Source: Acidimicrobiaceae bacterium RAAP-2 (GTDB lineage Bacteria; Actinomycetota; Acidimicrobiia; Acidimicrobiales; RAAP-2). Taken from it: a stretch of DNA of 36,270 nucleotides. This document shows, in pieces, positions 21,971 through 30,561 of this stretch (its first letter is position 1; each line of letters begins with the position of its first letter). The translations under genes and the position numbers were made by a program. The DNA lies in the NCBI GenBank assembly GCA_001443545.1, contig LMAD01000022.1, positions 1-36,270 of the forward strand, written 5' to 3'. The notes beneath the pieces were generated by a model. That model had not been told where the DNA came from, ran no database searches, and saw only the letters and a list, made by a program, of their open reading frames with translations.

Positions 21971-22681
21971 TCACCGACGGGGGAGGATGCGGACCAAGTA
22001 GTTCACTCGGCAGATCTCGCCGTTGGGTTCACGGATGGTCAGCGTGTGCCAACCCGGCTTCGATCCACCGGGCACGGTGACGCGGACCACGAGCACCCGG
22101 CCATTGTCGTGAAGGACGCCGACCTTGGTGCCAGCTTCGTTACTCGTCACCTTCGGCTGAGCGTAGAAGCACCCACCGACAATCGCCCGCGACATGCCTC
22201 GACCAACCACGGCGAATCCGAGGAACCGCTTGGCGAACAGGTTGCAGCCCTTGGGCTTCGGTCCAGCCGTGGTCGTGGTGGTCGGTCCAGCCGTGGTCGT
22301 GGTGGTCGGCGTTGTGGTCGTGGTAGTCGTACCGCCAGAGGAGGTACCAGTGGAGGAGGTTCCGGTGGGGGTCGTCGTGGTTGTCGACGTGGTTGTCGAC
22401 GTGGTCGTCGAACAGGCGGCGCCGCCCGGTTGGAACTGGGCGCCGTAGCCGTAGCTGAAGGTGCCGCTGCCGGTGCTGCCGTAGCCGTAGCCGTAGGTGC
22501 TGTTGTAGCCGTAGGCGCCGGTGCTCGAGTAGCCATAGCCACAGCCATTCAAGTAGTCAGCCTGGGCGGGCTTGGCGCCAAAGAGGCTGAAGAACAAGCC
22601 AGAGAGGAGGAGTGCTCCGACAATAATTGGAACTAAGCGCTCACGGTTCGTCCGTAGCGTTCCGAAAATTCTTTCAGCCAT
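21971..22681 (-). CDS. Secreted Tyr-Gly-rich protein with Thr-rich linker
   Basis: About 236 residues from ATG 22681, with GGAGG 6 nt upstream. Signal peptide: 'LRTNRERLVPIIVGALLLSGLFFSLFGAKPAQA' with a cleavage site after AQA. The mature protein starts with a Tyr-Gly repeat region ('YGYSSTGAYGYNSTYGYGYG', about residues 45-80). A long Thr/Ser/Pro/Gly linker follows (TTTSTTTSTTTTTPTG and TTTTTAGP repeated twice). The C-terminal domain of about 95 residues ('GFAVVGRGMSRAIVGGCFYAQPKV' to 'LTIREPNGEICRVNYLVRILPRR') has two Cys and looks like an all-beta wall or surface domain. The function is unknown. The Thr linker is a likely O-glycosylation site (inference). Confidence 0.75.
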   Translation of the reverse strand: MAERIFGTLRTNRERLVPIIVGALLLSGLFFSLFGAKPAQADYLNGCGYGYSSTGAYGYNSTYGYGYGSTGSGTFSYGYGAQFQPGGAACSTTTSTTTSTTTTTPTGTSSTGTSSGGTTTTTTTPTTTTTAGPTTTTTAGPKPKGCNLFAKRFLGFAVVGRGMSRAIVGGCFYAQPKVTSNEAGTKVGVLHDNGRVLVVRVTVPGGSKPGWHTLTIREPNGEICRVNYLVRILPRR

Positions 22682-23192
22682 GTGGCCCTCCATCTGTCCA
22701 CCGTCGCCGGTGGCTCGTGCTGACAGGACTGAGGCTACCAGTGACCCCTCGCGGTTGCAAATCAAACGGGCGACAATTCTCCGAGGTGGGGCGTAGGATT
22801 ATCGACCTATTTCGAACCGGTCGGTGACGAGGAATCGCGCTGTTTTACTCTAGAGCGACATTTCGAAGGGTGGGTGGGTTTTTCGGCGTTGACCAAGTAG
22901 AACAATACTTCGAAATGAGATTTATAAGAAGTACTTGGCTACCCGCATCACCGCCGAAGAGCACGACTGCGTTGATGTCATTGGGCGGTGGTTTGTTGGC
23001 GATTCGATAGGGCTGATCGGCCGCAACTCCTCCGACGTGATGCATTCGTACTGCGTCGCAATTGTCCACCCACGGCAGTGCGCCGTCACTCCATTGCGCC
23101 TGATGAACGCCAATCTAGTGGCAGCGCGCCGCCGTCTCGACCCCGCCGCCACCCTCTTCACGGTGTCGGACCCGTAGGTTGTCGGCCTCTAT
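22682..23192. other. Intergenic region left of the hydrogenase-like operon
   Basis: It should hold the promoter of the minus-strand secreted protein. Only one weak + strand frame (22935-23177) stands out. No terminator hairpin is obvious after the large-subunit gene at 23193. Confidence 0.4.
22935..23177 (+). CDS. Doubtful small protein
   Basis: 80 residues from TTG 22935 ('ATRITAEEHDCVDVIGRWFVG' to 'RRRLDPAATLFTVSDP'). Composition is protein-like and no membrane segment is seen, but there is no ATG, no ribosome-binding site and no recognised family. Confidence 0.25.
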   Translation: MATRITAEEHDCVDVIGRWFVGDSIGLIGRNSSDVMHSYCVAIVHPRQCAVTPLRLMNANLVAARRRLDPAATLFTVSDP

Positions 23193-24647
23193 TTAAAGGT
23201 CGTTGCCGGCGTAGGAGAGGTTGAAGCTCTTGTTCACGAGCGGGAAGTCCGGCACGATCGTGTCGGCCAGTGCCACTGCGAGCGCCGGCCAGTTGAGGAA
23301 CGAGGGGTCGACGACCTTGAGCCGGGTGACCCGTCCCTCGACGATCTCGACCCGGTGGACCACCGGACCGCGCCACCCCTCGACGACGCCGAGTCCCGCA
23401 CCCGACCCGCTCGCGCTCGAGAGGTGGTACGCGCCGGCGCCCGCGGCCGCTTCGCGCAAGGTCGAAAGGGACGTCGCGACCTCGTCACGGCGCACGTGGT
23501 AGCGCGCGAGAACGTCACCGCCGGTCGCGAGAATCGTCGGGGCGACTTCGACCCCCTCGATCGGGTGGTCGCGTCGGGCGTCGAGGTCGAGTCCTGAGGC
23601 TCGTGCGGCGAGCCCGACGACGCCGAGCTCGCGCACCGCGTCGAGGGAGAGGACGCCGGTCCCGGTGAAGCGGTCGACCACGATCGACTGGGCGAGCGTC
23701 ATCGTGGTCAGCTCGGCCACGCGCGTCTCGATCTCGTCGAGTTCGAAAGTCGTCGGCACGTCGAGCAGTCGCGCGCCGCCGACGGTGACGACCCCGCGCA
23801 GGAGTCGGTGACCACTCACGCGCTCGTTCAGACGCAACAGCTGCTCGCGCAGGGTGAGGGCCCTGGCCTGGGCGAGGCCGAAGCCGACGTCGTTGGCCAG
23901 CGCCCCGAGGTCGCCCACGTGGTTGTACAGCCGCTCGAGCTCGAGGGCGACGGCCCGTCGGGCCTCGACGCCGTGGTCGACGGCGATGCCCAGGGCGTCT
24001 TCGACCCCGCGCGCGAAGGCGAGGCCGTGGGCGACCGCGCTGTCGCCCGAGATGCGCTCGGCGACGACGAGGACCTCGTCGATCGACTTGCCCTCGACGA
24101 GCCGCTCGATCCCCTTGTGGGTGAACCAGAGCCGGGCCTTCATCTTGAGGATCGTCTCGCCGACGACCGAGAAGCGGAAGTGGCCCGGCTCGATCAGCCC
24201 GGCGTGGACCGGGCCGACGGGGATCTCGTAGACGCCCGGTCCCTCGACGGCGATGAACGCGTAGCCACCGTCGTCCGAGAGGGCCGGCGCCGGTCCGGCG
24301 CCCGCGGCCATCGGGTGGTAGCCCTCGGGCCAGTGGGCGTGGCGAACGAGGGGTCGACGCTGGGGGTGACCGGCCGGCTCGACGCCGTAGAGGTCGAAGA
24401 GCTCGCGCTCGAAGCGGCTGGCGGGGAACGAGACGCCCGCGAGCGAGGTCCCGCGGCGCGTGCGCGCATCGAGTGCGACGCGCAGCTCGAAGCGGCGGTT
24501 CGTCGCGGCGAGGAAGCTGTAGGTGACGCGCAGCCCGCGCTCGTCGTCGAAACCGGCGACGAGCGCCAGGCGGAACCCGTCGGCGAAGAGGGCTGTCGCC
24601 TCGGCGACGAGCTCGGCGCTCGAGAGGTCGCGGGTCTCGCCGATCAC
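23193..24647 (-). CDS. hycE: Large subunit of a hydrogenase-4-like complex lacking NiFe ligands
   Basis: 484 residues, a fusion of a NuoC-like domain (1-~110, 'SRFERELFDLYGVEPAGHPQRRPLV') and a NuoD/NiFe-large-subunit domain ('GPVHAGLIEPGHFRFSVVGETILKMKARL' etc.). Where NiFe hydrogenases have ERxCGxC this protein has ERISGDS (Ser200, Ser203), and the C-terminal DPCxxC is DPSFLN (447-452). All four NiFe-binding Cys are gone, so H2 chemistry is not expected. It probably forms the electron-transfer or coupling interface at the membrane arm, as in Ehr complexes. The GTG start overlaps the upstream stop by 4 nt. Length and position match Rv0087 (hycE) of M. tuberculosis. Last gene of the operon. 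Confidence 0.88.
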   Translation of the reverse strand: MIGETRDLSSAELVAEATALFADGFRLALVAGFDDERGLRVTYSFLAATNRRFELRVALDARTRRGTSLAGVSFPASRFERELFDLYGVEPAGHPQRRPLVRHAHWPEGYHPMAAGAGPAPALSDDGGYAFIAVEGPGVYEIPVGPVHAGLIEPGHFRFSVVGETILKMKARLWFTHKGIERLVEGKSIDEVLVVAERISGDSAVAHGLAFARGVEDALGIAVDHGVEARRAVALELERLYNHVGDLGALANDVGFGLAQARALTLREQLLRLNERVSGHRLLRGVVTVGGARLLDVPTTFELDEIETRVAELTTMTLAQSIVVDRFTGTGVLSLDAVRELGVVGLAARASGLDLDARRDHPIEGVEVAPTILATGGDVLARYHVRRDEVATSLSTLREAAAGAGAYHLSSASGSGAGLGVVEGWRGPVVHRVEIVEGRVTRLKVVDPSFLNWPALAVALADTIVPDFPLVNKSFNLSYAGNDL

Positions 24648-26077
24648 GCGACGACCTTCGCGGCGAGGGTAATCAGGTGGGCGAGTGGCCAGGCGACGAT
24701 CCCCAACCAGACGGCCGCGCCCAGGGCCAGGCCGAGCGGTGCGGATAAGGAGACCGGACTGGTCGTTGCCGTCTCGCTCGGCCCGAACAACATGGTGCGC
24801 GCGTGGGCGAGGATCGCGGCGAGGATGACCGCGAGCACGACGAGCACGATGGCGGCCACCCACCACAGCCCGGCCCCGGCTTCGGCGCGCAACATGGTGA
24901 GTTCGCTCACGAAGATCGAGAAGGGCGGCAGGCCGAGCAGTCCGGCGAGTCCGAGCGCGAGCAGAGCCCCGACGGCCGGACGGCGGCTGAGCAGTCCGCG
25001 CAGGGCCTCGATGCGGGTCGTGCCCTCGAGGCGCAGGACCTCACCGGCGTCGAGGAAGAGCACGCCCTTGACGAGACCGTGGCCGAGGATGTGGAGCAGC
25101 ACGCCCGAGAGGGCGAGGGGACCCCCGACGCCGGCCGCGACGGTCATGATCCCCATGTGCTCCATCGTCGAGTAGGCGAGCAGTCGCTTCAGGTCGCGTT
25201 GGGCGAGCAGCATCGAGGCCGCGACGAGCAGCGTGGCGACGCCGATCGTCAGCAGCAGCACCCGCGGGAAGCTCGGCCCGAGCGCCCCGACGGCGATCAC
25301 CCGCAGGCGCAAGATCGCCGAGAGCGCGACGCTGAGCAGCACCCCGGACATCAACGCCGAGACCGGCGCGGGTGCCTGGCCGTGGGCGTCGGGCAGCCAG
25401 CTGAAGAGCGGCACGAGTCCGGCCTTGGTGCCATAGCCGAGCACGAGCAGGGTGAAGGCGAGACGCACCACGGGGGCGTTCAACGTCGCCGCGTGCGCGG
25501 CGAGCGACGTGAAGTCGAGGGGGTTCGCCACGCCGGCGTGCACGCCGGCGAGGTAGAGCACGGCGGTGCCGAGGAAGGCCACCGCGATGCCGACCGAGCA
25601 GATGATGATGTACTTCCAGGAGGCCTCGAGGGCGGCCGGGGTGCGGTGGTGGCCGACCAGGAAGGTCGTCACGACGGTCGTCGCCTCAATAGCGACCCAG
25701 AGCACGCCGAGGTTGTTGGCCGCGACCGCGAGCAGCATCGCGGCGATGAATCCCTGGACGAGCGTCGAGTAGAGCGCGGCGTGGCGCCTCGTCGAGTGGC
25801 CGCTCGCGACCTCCTCGGTGAGGTAGCTGACGCTGCGCACCGTGGCGAGGAGCGACACCGCCCCGATGACAATCACCATGAAGGCCGAGAGCGCGTCGAC
25901 GCGCAAGACGCCACCGCCGACCGGTCCCGAGGACTCGACCCGCACGGCGAAGCCGACCCCGAGCACGAGCACAACTGCCGAGGAGGCGGTCCCCAACCAG
26001 GCGACGGCGGGCTGCCACGTCGCGACCAGCGCGACGAACCCGGCGACGATCGGGGCGAGGAAGAGGAGGTAGACCAT
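24644..26077 (-). CDS. hycQ: Proton-antiporter-like membrane subunit (HyfF/HycQ type)
   Basis: 477 residues with about 14 hydrophobic helices. Family marks of Mrp/NuoN-type subunits: 'LGYGTKAGLVPLFSWLPDAHGQAPAPVSALMSG' (Lys on TM7 and the broken-helix loop) and 'DLKRLLAYSTMEHMGIM' (~300). An acidic residue in 'LWVAIEATTVVTTFLVG' (~130) is the conserved Glu of the TM5 region. It probably carries H+ or Na+ translocation. ATG 26077 overlaps the upstream stop (TGATG), and its own stop overlaps the large subunit start. Counterpart of Rv0086 by order and size. Confidence 0.88.
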   Translation of the reverse strand: MVYLLFLAPIVAGFVALVATWQPAVAWLGTASSAVVLVLGVGFAVRVESSGPVGGGVLRVDALSAFMVIVIGAVSLLATVRSVSYLTEEVASGHSTRRHAALYSTLVQGFIAAMLLAVAANNLGVLWVAIEATTVVTTFLVGHHRTPAALEASWKYIIICSVGIAVAFLGTAVLYLAGVHAGVANPLDFTSLAAHAATLNAPVVRLAFTLLVLGYGTKAGLVPLFSWLPDAHGQAPAPVSALMSGVLLSVALSAILRLRVIAVGALGPSFPRVLLLTIGVATLLVAASMLLAQRDLKRLLAYSTMEHMGIMTVAAGVGGPLALSGVLLHILGHGLVKGVLFLDAGEVLRLEGTTRIEALRGLLSRRPAVGALLALGLAGLLGLPPFSIFVSELTMLRAEAGAGLWWVAAIVLVVLAVILAAILAHARTMLFGPSETATTSPVSLSAPLGLALGAAVWLGIVAWPLAHLITLAAKVVA

Positions 26078-26727
26078 CAGTCGTGCAGGCTCCGCAGTTG
26101 GTCGAGGTCGCGCACGCCCGCCGCCGTGAGCCGAGCGAGCAAGAGGCGCAGCACGACGACCCCGAAGAGCACGTCGAGGGACGAGCCGAGCTCGACGATC
26201 ACCGGCACGCCGCTCGTGACGAGGAAGGCCACGAGGGCGATCCCGTTGTCCACGAGCAACAGCCCGGCGATCTGGCTGAGCGCCCTTCGGCGCGCGACCA
26301 TGACGAAGAAGCCGATCAAGACCGTCGCGAGTCCGAGCGGCACCAGTCGGCCGGTGGGTCCCCCGACGAGCGCGACGATCGGCCGGGCGGCGACGAAGGC
26401 GACGAGGGTGAGCAGGCCCGCGATCACCAGCGAGGCGGGCACGTTCACGAGCGGATCGGTCTCGCGCGCCCCCGGGGTCGCCGCGATGACCCGGGCCAGC
26501 AGACCCGGGATGAGGAGGGCCTTCACGAGTAGCACGAGCAGCGCCACGGCGAGCAGACCCCCGTCGTGCTCGTGGGCACCGAGCAGCGTCGCGAGTGCGG
26601 CGAGCGCGACCCCCTGGATCGACAGGGCGACGAGGATCGAGCGCAGCCGCCGGCGCCAGAGCACCACGACGGCGGCGACCGTGACCACGACGGCGGCGCT
26701 GGCGAGTGCGTTGGCGAAGGTGGTCAT
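26077..26727 (-). CDS. hycP: Membrane subunit HyfE/HycP type
   Basis: 216 residues with about seven helices. The C-terminal part 'LSQIAGLLLVDNGIALVAFLV' and 'GVPVIVELGSSLDVLFGVVVLRLLL' matches HyfE, whose end resembles NuoK (buried Glu in VELG). It should be part of the ion path beside the antiporter-like subunits. The start overlaps the stop of the NuoH-like gene (ATGA). Counterpart of Rv0085. Confidence 0.82.
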   Translation of the reverse strand: MTTFANALASAAVVVTVAAVVVLWRRRLRSILVALSIQGVALAALATLLGAHEHDGGLLAVALLVLLVKALLIPGLLARVIAATPGARETDPLVNVPASLVIAGLLTLVAFVAARPIVALVGGPTGRLVPLGLATVLIGFFVMVARRRALSQIAGLLLVDNGIALVAFLVTSGVPVIVELGSSLDVLFGVVVLRLLLARLTAAGVRDLDQLRSLHD

Positions 26728-27671
26728 CGCATCACCGCCCCGGTGACGACCCCGAGCAGGGCCAAGATGAAGCCCCCGGCGAGCAGCTCGGGCAGGCGAA
26801 AGAGTCGCAGCTTCGCGGTCGTGACCTCGAAGAGCGCGACGGCGACCCCGGCGAGGGCGACCTTGAGCGCCACGGCGAGCACCCCGAGCAGTATCGCCAA
26901 CGCCCCGGCGTGGGTCGCGATGCCCCAGGGCGCGACGAGGTTCACGAAGAGCCCGAACCAGATCGCGAGGCGCATCGACTCGCCCAGGGTCACCAGCGCC
27001 AGGTCGGGACCGCTGTACTCGAGGATGAGCGCCTCGTAGATCATCGTGAGCTCGAGGTGGGTCGAGGGGTTGTCCACGGGGAGCCGTCCGCTCTCGGCGA
27101 GGATCACGACGACGAAGGAGCCGAGCGCGAGTAGGTGGCTCGGCCCGACGAGCACCGAGGCGTGAGCCGACCCCTCGGCGACGATGGCGATCAGGTTGGT
27201 CGAGTGCAGGGGCAGTGAGAGCGCGAGGACCGCAACGAGCAACGCCGGCTCGACGAGGGCCCCGATCGTGAGGGCCCGGCTCGCCCCCATGCCCCCGAAG
27301 GCCGTGCCGGTGTCGAGCGCGGCGAGGGCGAGCGAGACCGAGCCGACGAGCAGCACGAAGATCACCGCGATGAAGTCGGTCGAGGCCGACAGCGGCGGGG
27401 TGAGCGTGGCGAGGGGCGCCAGCACCGCGACGGTCGCCGCGGTGGCGACGAGCACGAGGGGGGCGGCGGGGAAGATCCAGCTCGACTCGTTCGGTCGGGT
27501 CCGCTGCTTGTGGGCGAGCTTGGCGATGTCGCGCCAGGGTTGGCTGACCGGGGGGCCGTCGCGGCCCTCGAGGCGGCTGCGCACCGTGCGCATCAGGCCC
27601 AGCAGCAGCGGCCCGCCGAGGACGACGAGCGCGAGCTGGGTGGCACCGGTGAGCAACGAGGCGAGGTTCAC
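26724..27671 (-). CDS. hycD: NuoH-like membrane subunit (HyfC/HycD type)
   Basis: 315 residues from GTG 27671, overlapping the antiporter stop (GTGA). About eight helices. 'GPPVSQPWRDIAKLAHKQRTRPNESSW' near the N terminus is the family loop that contacts the peripheral arm, and 'ESGRLPVDNPSTHLELTMIYEALILEYSGPDLALV' (~200-235) is the conserved acidic quinone-cavity-like segment of HyfC/NuoH. It links the Fe-S small subunit to the ion-pumping subunits. Counterpart of Rv0084. Confidence 0.9.
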   Translation of the reverse strand: MNLASLLTGATQLALVVLGGPLLLGLMRTVRSRLEGRDGPPVSQPWRDIAKLAHKQRTRPNESSWIFPAAPLVLVATAATVAVLAPLATLTPPLSASTDFIAVIFVLLVGSVSLALAALDTGTAFGGMGASRALTIGALVEPALLVAVLALSLPLHSTNLIAIVAEGSAHASVLVGPSHLLALGSFVVVILAESGRLPVDNPSTHLELTMIYEALILEYSGPDLALVTLGESMRLAIWFGLFVNLVAPWGIATHAGALAILLGVLAVALKVALAGVAVALFEVTTAKLRLFRLPELLAGGFILALLGVVTGAVMR

Positions 27672-29668
27672 GAGACCACCACCACCGCGATCACCAGGAC
27701 GACGAAGCCGTAGGCGAGGTAGCGGTGCACCGAGCCGTTCGCGATCCCGCGAGCGCGCATCCCCCACCACGTCGCAAGCGCGAGCACCGGTCGATAGAGG
27801 CGCCGCTCGACGACGTCATCGTTCGCGCTCGCGTAGGCGACGCGCTCGACGTAGTAGCGGCTCTCGATGGCGTGGCTCACGTCGAGGTCGTGCTGGGGGG
27901 CGAGCACGTCATCGAAGACCCGCTGGAGTGGTTCGGCGAAGGAGGTCGCCGTGTACTGCATGCGCGCACTGGTCACGATCCGCCCCGAGCCCCACGGCTC
28001 GAAGCGGCGCACCTTCGCGCCGCCCTTTAGTCCGAGACCGCGGCGCAGCCCCGCGACGAGCACGGTCGCCACGACCGCGCCGAGAGCGAGGGCGAGCGGG
28101 TCGACCGCGCCTCGTAGCGCCCCGAGGTGGAAGCCCGAGATGCTCGCGCCGAGGCCCGACCGGTTCGCCGTGACGACGGCGCTGGCGCGCTCGACCGCGC
28201 GAAGCGCCAGGCCGGGCGCGACGCCAAAGATAACGCAGGCGCCAGCGGTGATCGCCGGTGCGAGGCGCATCGAGACCGGGACTTCTCTGGCGTGTTGGGC
28301 CGGTTCGCTGCGCGCGCGACCGAAGAAGCCGACGCCGATGGCCTTGACGAAGGCGACGATGGTCAGTCCACCGGTCAGGGCCAGCGCCGCGACGAAGATC
28401 GCGGTGGCGACGGTCGTCACCGGGTCGGCACCGGTCAGGCCGTGCACGAGACTCTGGACGAGGAGCCACTCGGCGCTAAAGCCGTTGAGGGGTGGCAGGG
28501 CCGCGACGGCGAGCCCCCCGATCACCACGGTCACGGTCGTGACCGGCATCGTGCGCGCCAGACCGCCCAACTGGTCGAGGTTGCGCTCGTGGGTCGCGTA
28601 CTGGACCGATCCGGCCCCGAGGAAGAGCGTCGACTTATAGAGGGCGTGGGCGGTGAGCAGAAAGAGGGTGGCGACGAGCGCCAGGCTCGAGGCGATCGGG
28701 TGGTGGGCCGCGGAAAAGAGTCCCGAGGCCGACAGCCCGATGACGACGAGACCCATGTTGTCACTGGTCGAGTAGGCGAGGAGTCGCTTCAAGTCGGTGC
28801 TGGTGGCGGCGTAGAGCGAACCGTAGAGCGCCGAGATGACTCCGAAGAAGCCCGCGACGAGCCACCACCACGCCGGTCCGACCCCGAGCAGGGTGCGCGT
28901 GAGCACGATGCCGTAGATCCCGAGGTTCACCATCGCCCCCGAGAGCAGGGCCGAAGCCGGCGCCGGCGCCTCGGCGTGGGCGCGCGGCAGCCAGACGTGG
29001 GCGGGCACGAGGCCCGCCTTGGCGGCGAAGCCCGCGACGAGGGCGAGGAAGATCGCCCCGCGCGCCGCGCCGGGCAGGTGGTGGGCGCTGGCGGCGATCG
29101 CGCTAAAGCCCGGGTTCTTCGCGTGCGCCCCGAGCACGACGAGCCCGAGGGTGATCAACGCCGCCCCGCCTTGGGTCATCGCCCCGTACCACCACGCGGC
29201 TTGGCGGGCCTCGTCACGTTGGGCGTGGTCGTGAGCGACCAGCACGAGCGAGGTGAGCGCCATCACCTCCCAGAGCACGAGGAAGGTGACGATGTCCCCC
29301 GCGGCCGGCACGAGCAGCAGGGTCGTGACGAAGAGCGCGAAGGCGCTCGAGGCGCTGGCCGAGCTCATGGCGTGGCGTCGGTACCCGAGCCAGTGGATCG
29401 TCGCGGCGAGTGCTACGACCGCGGTACTGAGCGTGAAGAGCGCACCCAAGGGGCTGAGGTCCACCCGCACGCCGCTGAAGGGCAGCAGACCGCTCTCGTG
29501 TCCGAGCAGCGCGTGGTCGCTCGCGAGCACGTGGACCGAGAGTGCGGCGGCGAGGATCTCGACGAGGACGAGCAGGCTCGCGACGAGCTGGACTCGGTAG
29601 GGGCGCGGGGCGAGGCCGGCGAGCGTGGCGAGGCCCCCGAGCACGACGAGCAGGGCGAGGGCGATCAC
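27668..29668 (-). CDS. Large proton-antiporter-like subunit (HyfB type)
   Basis: 666 residues, NuoL/MrpA-like, with about 16 helices. Landmarks: 'FLVLWEVMALTSLVLVAHDH' (conserved Glu on TM5), 'GFAAKAGLVPAHVWLPRAHAEAPAPASALLSG' (Lys on TM7), 'DLKRLLAYSTSDNMGLVVIG' (TM8 region) and 'LPPLNGFSAEWLLVQSL'. The long amphipathic/lateral part and a final TM ('YLAYGFVVLVIAVVVVS') follow. ATG 29668 overlaps the small-subunit stop (ATGA). Counterpart of Rv0083. With the HyfF-like subunit, two antiporter-type modules are present, giving the complex more than one potential ion channel. Confidence 0.9.
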   Translation of the reverse strand: MIALALLVVLGGLATLAGLAPRPYRVQLVASLLVLVEILAAALSVHVLASDHALLGHESGLLPFSGVRVDLSPLGALFTLSTAVVALAATIHWLGYRRHAMSSASASSAFALFVTTLLLVPAAGDIVTFLVLWEVMALTSLVLVAHDHAQRDEARQAAWWYGAMTQGGAALITLGLVVLGAHAKNPGFSAIAASAHHLPGAARGAIFLALVAGFAAKAGLVPAHVWLPRAHAEAPAPASALLSGAMVNLGIYGIVLTRTLLGVGPAWWWLVAGFFGVISALYGSLYAATSTDLKRLLAYSTSDNMGLVVIGLSASGLFSAAHHPIASSLALVATLFLLTAHALYKSTLFLGAGSVQYATHERNLDQLGGLARTMPVTTVTVVIGGLAVAALPPLNGFSAEWLLVQSLVHGLTGADPVTTVATAIFVAALALTGGLTIVAFVKAIGVGFFGRARSEPAQHAREVPVSMRLAPAITAGACVIFGVAPGLALRAVERASAVVTANRSGLGASISGFHLGALRGAVDPLALALGAVVATVLVAGLRRGLGLKGGAKVRRFEPWGSGRIVTSARMQYTATSFAEPLQRVFDDVLAPQHDLDVSHAIESRYYVERVAYASANDDVVERRLYRPVLALATWWGMRARGIANGSVHRYLAYGFVVLVIAVVVVS

Positions 29669-30147
29669 CGGTCGGTGAAGCGCCGCAGGGCGGCGAGGAT
29701 GTCGTCGGGGTGGGGCGGACAGCCCGGTATCTCGAGGTCGACGGGTACGACGTCCGCGACCGCGCCGGCGACGGCGTAGGCACCGGCGAAGACCCCGCAG
29801 TCGCGCGCGCAGTCCCCCAGCGCGATCACCAGGCGCGGCTCGGGCATCGCTAGGTAGGTCCGCTCCAGGGGCGAGGCCATGTTGTGGGTCACCGGGCCGG
29901 TCACCAGCAGGGCGTCGGCGTGGCGCGGGGAGGCGACCAGTCGCGCCCCGATCCGCTCGGCGTCATAGACGGGCGAGAAGACCGAGGCGATCTCCATCTC
30001 ACAGCCGTTACAACTGCCCGCGTCGACGTGGCGCAGCTGGAGCGAGTGGCGTAACGTCACCGCGGCCGCGATCGGGGTGGGTGCGGCGGGCAGTCGTTCG
30101 CTCACGCGCCGTCGTCTCGTCCAGCTACCAAGCAGTGAGAGAATCAT
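29665..30147 (-). CDS. Fe-S small subunit (NuoB/HyfI-like)
   Basis: 160 residues. Cluster ligands are kept: C-N-G-C (~46/49) in 'DAGSCNGCEMEIASVFSP', 'GDCARDCGVF' (~113/117) and 'GCPPHPDDILAAL' (~143), the pattern of the proximal 4Fe-4S in NiFe hydrogenase and NuoB-like small subunits. It should pass electrons between a soluble donor and the membrane arm. ATG 30147 is chosen over TTG 30150. First gene of the operon; no separate ferredoxin-type subunit is present, so the electron partner is unknown. Counterpart of Rv0082. Confidence 0.88.
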   Translation of the reverse strand: MILSLLGSWTRRRRVSERLPAAPTPIAAAVTLRHSLQLRHVDAGSCNGCEMEIASVFSPVYDAERIGARLVASPRHADALLVTGPVTHNMASPLERTYLAMPEPRLVIALGDCARDCGVFAGAYAVAGAVADVVPVDLEIPGCPPHPDDILAALRRFTDR

Positions 30148-30561
30148 CAACTATCCCGTTACGCTGCGCAGGCCTAAAGCCGTCGCGTTTCGAGCAATCG
30201 TACCACCGAGCCCCGCGTTGTCCTTGGGGTGAAACGGGGCGTCGTGTCCGACTCGCCGTGCGGTCCATCACCGGGCCGACAACTCTCGGACAAAAGATGG
30301 ACAAGCGGGCCGAATCGTCGAATTCACCCGGCAGACTGACCTCACCAGTGCCTCGCACTGTGGCTCGGCTTCGCCGAGGTGGTCCTTCGTAGCATGCCCT
30401 TGCGTGTAGGGCCACGTCCCGAGTCGATCGATCGCGCGATGGTTCGCCGGTGACCTCGGATCGACGGGTCGAGTATGCGTCGCGGGTGCCGTCTCGAAAG
30501 TTGGGCGAGTGTTGAGGTGCCATAGAGAGGCCCGTGAGGTTCGCTCTCGACACTTGAGAGT
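30148..30561. other. Divergent promoter region between the Hyf-like operon and the CAP-like gene
   Basis: No gene seen. It contains a 6-bp stem-loop CTCGGC-TTC-GCCGAG at 30364-30378. The promoters for both directions must lie here but no strong hexamers were found. In M. tuberculosis the related operon is preceded by the ArsR-type regulator Rv0081; no regulator gene is present here. Confidence 0.5.

Noticed and set aside
23193..24647. Functional NiFe hydrogenase or formate hydrogenlyase
   Set aside because: All four nickel ligands are missing and no formate dehydrogenase or maturation gene is present in the window.
24803..26746. Very long + strand open frame (647 codons) opposite the Hyf-like genes, and others like it at 23808-25175 and 28127-29779
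   Set aside because: The translations are Arg/Glu/Asp/Gly-rich nonsense typical of the complement of GC-rich genes. The minus strand encodes recognisable membrane subunits with coupled starts.
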